Positions 59,395 to 64,000 of a stretch of 64,000 nt of DNA are shown here, in pieces (positions within the stretch are counted from its first letter, which is position 1; every line of letters begins with the position of its first letter). The position numbers and the translations under genes were made by a program. Source of the DNA: Gyrodactylus bullatarudis (taxonomy: Eukaryota > Platyhelminthes > Monogenea > Gyrodactylidea > Gyrodactylidae); assembly GCA_012064415.1 (NCBI GenBank), contig SSNU01000247.1:992629-1056628 (forward strand). Direction: 5' to 3'. The notes beneath the pieces are model-generated. The model made no database searches. It was not told the origin of the DNA and saw only the letters and a list, made by a program, of their open reading frames with translations.

Positions 59395-62248
59395 ATGGAG
59401 AAGGAAAAGAATAAAAATACCCAACAATCTTCTTATACGACAAGTTCAGCTTCACAGTCCAATGATTCATCTTCCAGTGATGCTGAAGTTGAGGACGCCC
59501 CTTCAGTCAAGACAATATCAGGGAATAATCCTTTCAAGAAAGACCAAATGGAGACAGATGAAGATCCACAAAAGTATGCTCATGTATTCAAGACAATCAA
59601 CGATGAAGAAGAAGAAGAAAGTGAGAATGATGATGAAGAAAAGCCAGACCAAGATTTTCCCGATAAAAAGTTTGATCCCCTAGCTACAATATATTCAGAT
59701 CATAACAATACGGCTAGTAAGAAGGATGTGAATGATGATTCATCAGGTTGGTCGTCGGATGGAGGTTCATCCTCGGATGAAATGTCAAAATTGAGGCGTA
59801 TACGAATTCGAGAAAAGAATAAGGAAAACGAGGACCCTGCTGATGTTGAATGGGTCACTTTGCCAGCTCCACCAAAGGTAACTGAGAAAGCATTTCAACA
59901 CGAATTGGCTTGCTATCAAGATGAGGAAGAGTTTGGCATGCCGAAGATGAATTTGGAACGCAAGGAAGCTGAGAATCCATGGACCGAGTCGATGGACGAA
60001 GATGAAAGTCGTGAGAAACGCGAGAATCTGATTAAATCCTTTGAGAACACTCGGTTCAATGTTGACTGGCAAGCACCTGTGCCGAAATATTATGCTACGG
60101 CCATACCGACTGGCGCACCCCAAGCCATTCTCCCAGAATTACCCAGGGAAGAGACTCCAGACTCTGAGTTGGATGTCCCATTTCATGAGAATAAAGACGA
60201 CACAAAGGAATGGCGACTATGGATTCGGTATCCTGAGAAAAAGAGCCGTGTTAAACAAATGACCAAGTATACCTCAGATAGGACATGGAAAGAGGTCGGC
60301 GTCAAGTTATCCGAGGATCGAAAACGTTGTGTCATTAATGTTTATGAAATTGATGAGTCTGGAAACTTGAATAAGGAACCCTATAGAAGTGTACGCCTTG
60401 AACCATATATGCAACTGTCTAGGGATAAAATGCAACAATACGATAAATATGGGAAAGTTCACATTTTCAAAGTGAATCATGTTTCTTACAAGGAGATGCT
60501 CGGCATGAGACCGGAAAAGTTTACCCTGAAAACCTTCAAGACACTGGCTAGTCATAAGCCAAAGCAGAATGTTGCTCTTGATCATATCCCAATCTATACG
60601 GAGATTTTAAAGTTTGGCTCATTAGATCACAGTCCAATAAGGGAGATGATGGCAGTTCTCGAGGATAAACTCATGGATATACCCATCTTTAAAATGACCG
60701 GACTCAACTATAATGATCAAGAGGTTTGTGCCTACGTAACAGATGAATATGTAGCGGAATTGGATGCAGACTTTAAGATGAGGTCGCAAAAGTCACGTAC
60801 AAGAATATTTTGTTCAGCCTTTGTTAATGGAGGACCGAATATTGTCTTGGGTATTAATGACAAGTGGAGGATTGGCAGGGAGGTTGTACGACGTTCAGAT
60901 ATCCTGCCAATCATGAACGATGATTGGATCAGCATCAAAAAGCCCGTCTTTCATTCATGCATTGATCTTGAGGAGTATGAAAAGGATCATATGATCAAGT
61001 TCTATCCCCTGGACGGATGTAAATTTGAATTAATGAGGTTTAGGACGAGTCTGGTGAAGAATCCGGAATATCCCTTGATTTCATTGATTAAATATTCAAT
61101 AAATCAAAAGTTTATATCAATCAGATGTGATCTTACCGTGCCAGGTTATTTCACGGCATGTAGACATCGGGGAGCAGTTCCATGTGAGAATGTCGAAATT
61201 CATATACCGATACCAGAAGAGTGGATTTATCACTTTCGCGTGGAGAAACATCATAAAATGGGATCTGTTCATTCAGTGCTAAGGAAACCGGGAAAAATTA
61301 AAGGCTTCGAGCGGATAACACAACTAGCACAAAGCTTCCTACCACCCAGCATTCTTGAGACAAGCATCGGCGTAGCAAAGTATGAGCACCTCTATAAGGC
61401 TGTTGTCTGGCGAATTCCTCGTGTTCCAGAAAAGAATGAAGGTAAACAAGATTTCCATAGTTGTTTTTTCAAGAGAACGTACTAATAAATTAAATTTCTT
61501 TTCAGCTTCTTATAAGCCACATTTGTTAACGTGTCGGTTCCTGCTGGAGCAGCATGATCCAATGCCAGACTATAATACCCTTGTTAGACAATCGCACGTA
61601 GAGTTTACTATGCCATCAACAACAGTGAGTGGTTGTACAGTGCGCTCAATTAGCGTTGAGAGTACTGGGGTAGCTGAGAAGTTTGTCAAATATTGCTCAA
61701 AATATACGTATACAGTCGATATTGACTATCAATTGGGCGAGAGGCCGCCAGAAATTCTAAAGAGCGTCTTGGATGAAGTAGATGACGAGGTCAAGTCAGA
61801 GTCCAGTAGTTCTGAGGATGAAGAAGAAGAGATCAAGGAGAAAAAAGAACCTGTTAAAGAAACAAAGCCCATCAAGAAAGAATCATCGCAATCGGAATCT
61901 TCCAGCGAGGAAGAATCTGATGTCTCATTACCCGAGATTGAAAAGCCCAAAGAGGAACTCAACATAACCAAAACTCAGGTTGAAAAGAAACCAGATATTA
62001 TAAAAAAAGTAGAGAAAAAGGAGAGTAGCTCGTCTGAGTCCTCTGAGGAAGAATCGTCGGAGTCTTCTGAGGAGGAAAAGTCTTCAGAATCTTCTGAGGA
62101 AGAATCGTCGAGTAGTGAGAGTTCATCTAGTACTTCATCTGAAGAAGAAGAAAAGAAGAAAAAGTCTAAAACGGTGAAAAAACCAAAATCTACAAAAAAG
62201 AAGGGTCAAGAGAAAAAGATTGAACAAGGAAACTTGATAGATTTCTGA
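59395..62248 (+). CDS. stnB: Stoned-B/stonin endocytic adaptor
   Basis: Two exons, 59395-61441 and 61506-62248, join through a 64-base intron to give 929 residues. The N-terminal 260 residues are acidic and disordered, with an NPF motif (about residue 45, EH-domain ligand) and DPL. The stonin homology domain starts near residue 271 (EWRLWIRYPEKKSRVKQM). It is followed by the mu-homology domain to about residue 765: KLMDIPIFKM, TRIFCSAFVNGGPNIVLGIND, EIHIPIPEEW and VEFTMPSTTVSG match stonin/AP mu subunits. Stonins link synaptotagmin to AP-2/clathrin at presynaptic membranes. Unusually, a Ser/Glu-rich then Lys-rich tail of about 160 residues follows, ending in NLIDF at the C-terminus. It follows the stoned-A-like frame on the same strand. 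AATAAA at 62344 is a likely polyadenylation site. Confidence 0.93.
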
Positions 62249-62781
62249 TTTTATTCTTTCTCAAAGCTAATTTTAATTTTTAATTAACATTCTTTTCATG
62301 GAAATGCAAAGTTTAATCTACATAATCCACCCAAAATATAATAAATAAAAATACCTATACGAATACATGACATCAAGTTTGAACATTCCAAGAGTGCTGT
62401 GATATAGTTATACAGGAATAATATATATGAACTTAATAATTGTATATTTAGATCATGTTAAGAACCTTATTTATCCCATGATTGTGAGCAGAATTATTAT
62501 TAATATTATTTGTATTCTTTTATATATATATATTATATATGTTATATTGAAAAGATTATTTGTTTGATGAAAGTTGCATGAGAAAATAAAAATATCAATA
62601 TTTAATAAATTTAAGATCTCGTAAATTACTCACAGATTGTATACTGGTGAATAGACAATTAAGAACAGGCAAGTATAATGATCCGATTAATTCGATCAAC
62701 TTCTTCGAATTTAAAAATAAAACATTTGCCTCATGCGTAAAACACCAATACTGAGTATAGTTTGAGGTGTTTAAATACTCG
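62249..62781. other. Spacer between stoned-B and the kinase gene
   Basis: It carries the stoned-B 3' UTR and polyadenylation signal and AT dinucleotide runs near 62520. No exon is needed here by the kinase gene model. Confidence 0.5.
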
Positions 62782-63780
62782 ATGGACGCGATTTTGAATT
62801 ATATCTTTTGCAGGAAATCAATTCATATCGAATCTGAGTCATATTACATAATTAAAAGAATTGGAGAAGGGTAAAATTATCTTTTATATTCAAAGAGCTT
62901 TCAGTTACGTCGATTTAGCTTCTTCTGACGGTGATTATTATGCGATAAAGATAATAAAATGCTTCACTAAAACTGAAGAGACTAACGCACTGAAGGAGGC
63001 TGAATTTCAAAAGTCCATCAGGGAATGCAGGAATCTAGTCCCATGCGTTGGCTTTGAAAAGTCATCATGTACAGTTTACAATGAAAGCAGTCCTATCTCG
63101 AATGTTTACATTGCCATGCCTTTTTTCCCAGAAGGAACACTTCATAATCGTTTGTCATTAATGAAAAAGCAAAGATCTCACTTAGATTTGGGAGAAGTGC
63201 GGAATATCATGCTCGGGATAATCAATGGTCTTGAGTATATGCTCAAAATGAGTCCTTCTCAAGCCCATCGTGATGTAAAAACGCATAATATTCTCTTGGA
63301 TAAAGTTGGTTATTTCTCTAATTAGATAAGAATTCGAATGCTCATCTCATGGATTTTGGATCGGTGTCTCCAGCAAAGATTGAAATTAGAGATTCGAAAG
63401 AAGCACGAAATTGGACAGACTTCGCTTCTATTAATTGTACAATGACTTATCGAGCGCCTGAATTATTTACTGTTCTCTCAGGGAATTTCCTTACAGAAAA
63501 AACCGATGTTTGGTCTCTAGGATGTCTTTTCTACGCCTTAAACTGGTATGAATCTCCATATGATAAAATTTACGAACGAGGTGACAGTGTTGCTTTGGCT
63601 GTATCCTCAGGTCTCAATCAATTACCCCCATCTATCAATCCTAATTGGCCAGAAACCTATAGCAAGATTATCATCTCAATGCTCTCCCTAGATCCACAAG
63701 ATCGACCCGATTATCCAGAGATTGTGACCATGTTGGATAAATGTAAAATCAATTGTGATAGAGGAATTCTCCAAGTATAA
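62782..63780 (+). CDS. STK16-like: STK16 (NAK-family) serine/threonine kinase with micro-introns
   Basis: Exons 62782-62870, 62896-63304 and 63331-63780 give 315 residues, close to the human protein's 305. The start ATG places RIGEG at the same distance from the N-terminus as in STK16. Kinase landmarks are the Gly loop (GEGAFSYV), AIK with Lys48, HRDVKTHN with catalytic Asp156 and Asn161, MDFG with Asp174, RAPELF and DVWSLGC. YESPYDKIYERGDSVALAV is characteristic of STK16. Human STK16 is N-myristoylated and palmitoylated and works at the Golgi; here position 2 is Asp, so myristoylation is not expected, although Cys10 remains. The introns are 25 and 26 nt: removing exactly these restores the frame and the family spacing at both the Gly loop and the DFG region. 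A frameshifted pseudogene is the alternative but less likely, since all catalytic residues are intact. Confidence 0.85.
62871..62895 (+). other. 25-nt intron in the STK16-like gene
   Basis: It starts GTAAAATTATC and ends TTCAAAG. Splicing joins GG to AGCTTTC and reads GEGAFSYV. Unspliced sequence reads in another frame and loses the Gly loop. Confidence 0.75.
63305..63330 (+). other. 26-nt intron in the STK16-like gene
   Basis: It starts GTTGGTTATTT and ends TAGATAAG. Splicing joins LLDK to NSNAHLMDFG, with the same residue count as human STK16 between NILL and LMD. Unspliced sequence meets an in-frame TAG. A 17-nt alternative (63309-63325) would also keep frame but add two residues. Confidence 0.65.
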
Positions 63781-64000
63781 AGACGGTCTCTTCTCTTTTC
63801 AACATGTTTAATATATTTTTACACTTTGTTTGTCTCTCAATCTGTTTTATGTACTCATTTTATTTACAATACAATAAGAAATATTTTTGTATAATTGACA
63901 TTGGGTTCAAGAAAATATATTCCTCTATAGTCTAGAATTGATCCTCTTGAGTTTACTTTCGGCCTGCAACAATGGCCATCTATTGATAATGTGGGGTACT
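63781..64000. other. 3' flank of the kinase gene
   Basis: Non-coding, with an AATAAG variant signal near 63870. Nothing else recognisable before the window ends. Confidence 0.5.

Noticed and set aside
62861..62895. Kinase start at 62861 giving LEKGKIIFYIQR
   Set aside because: This reads through the 25-nt intron from a TTG codon and loses the Gly loop, whereas the upstream ATG at 62782 gives correct family spacing.
1..64000. CRISPR arrays, bacterial operons, origins or rRNA genes
   Set aside because: The window is animal nuclear DNA with spliced genes; no regularly spaced repeats with unique spacers and no rRNA sequence were seen.

Overview
This is AT-rich eukaryotic nuclear DNA from an animal. 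It contains a Tbx2/3-class T-box gene, spliceosomal GT-AG introns, polyadenylation signals, microsatellites and dispersed transposon debris. A stoned-A-like frame sits directly upstream of a stoned-B/stonin frame on the same strand, an arrangement best known from insects. That makes an arthropod (insect, crustacean or mite) the most likely source, but the species cannot be named from the sequence alone. One assembly gap of 808 Ns lies at 30564-31371.

Layout. Positions 1-17350 are gene-poor: repeats, a 5'-truncated LINE, and one promoter-like site with a splice donor near 7.1 kb. Positions 17411-22604 (+) hold a six-exon Tbx2/3 (optomotor-blind/bifid class) gene. Positions 22.7-37 kb are again gene-poor, with a piggyBac-type MITE, orphan splice-bounded open segments, and a gap flanked by a near-perfect inverted repeat. 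At 37140-40869 (+) is a small secreted, KR-containing peptide precursor. At 41130-45573 (+) is a secreted CAP/SCP protein whose large intron carries several transposons. At 48027-46165 (-) is a CD225/dispanin two-pass membrane protein. At 56695-50363 (-) is a NIPA-type magnesium transporter. At 57476-59166 and 59395-62248 (+) are the stoned-A-like and stoned-B/stonin frames. At 62782-63780 (+) is an STK16-type kinase interrupted by two introns of only 25 and 26 nt.

Functional themes. The genes are ordinary single-copy neighbours, not an operon-like system, apart from the two stoned frames, which together suggest a conserved dicistronic endocytic locus for synaptic vesicle recycling. NIPA and the stoned locus are divergently arranged around a roughly 0.7 kb shared upstream region. 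All exon structures were assembled by hand from splice consensus, reading-frame continuity and remembered family motifs. No database search was run.
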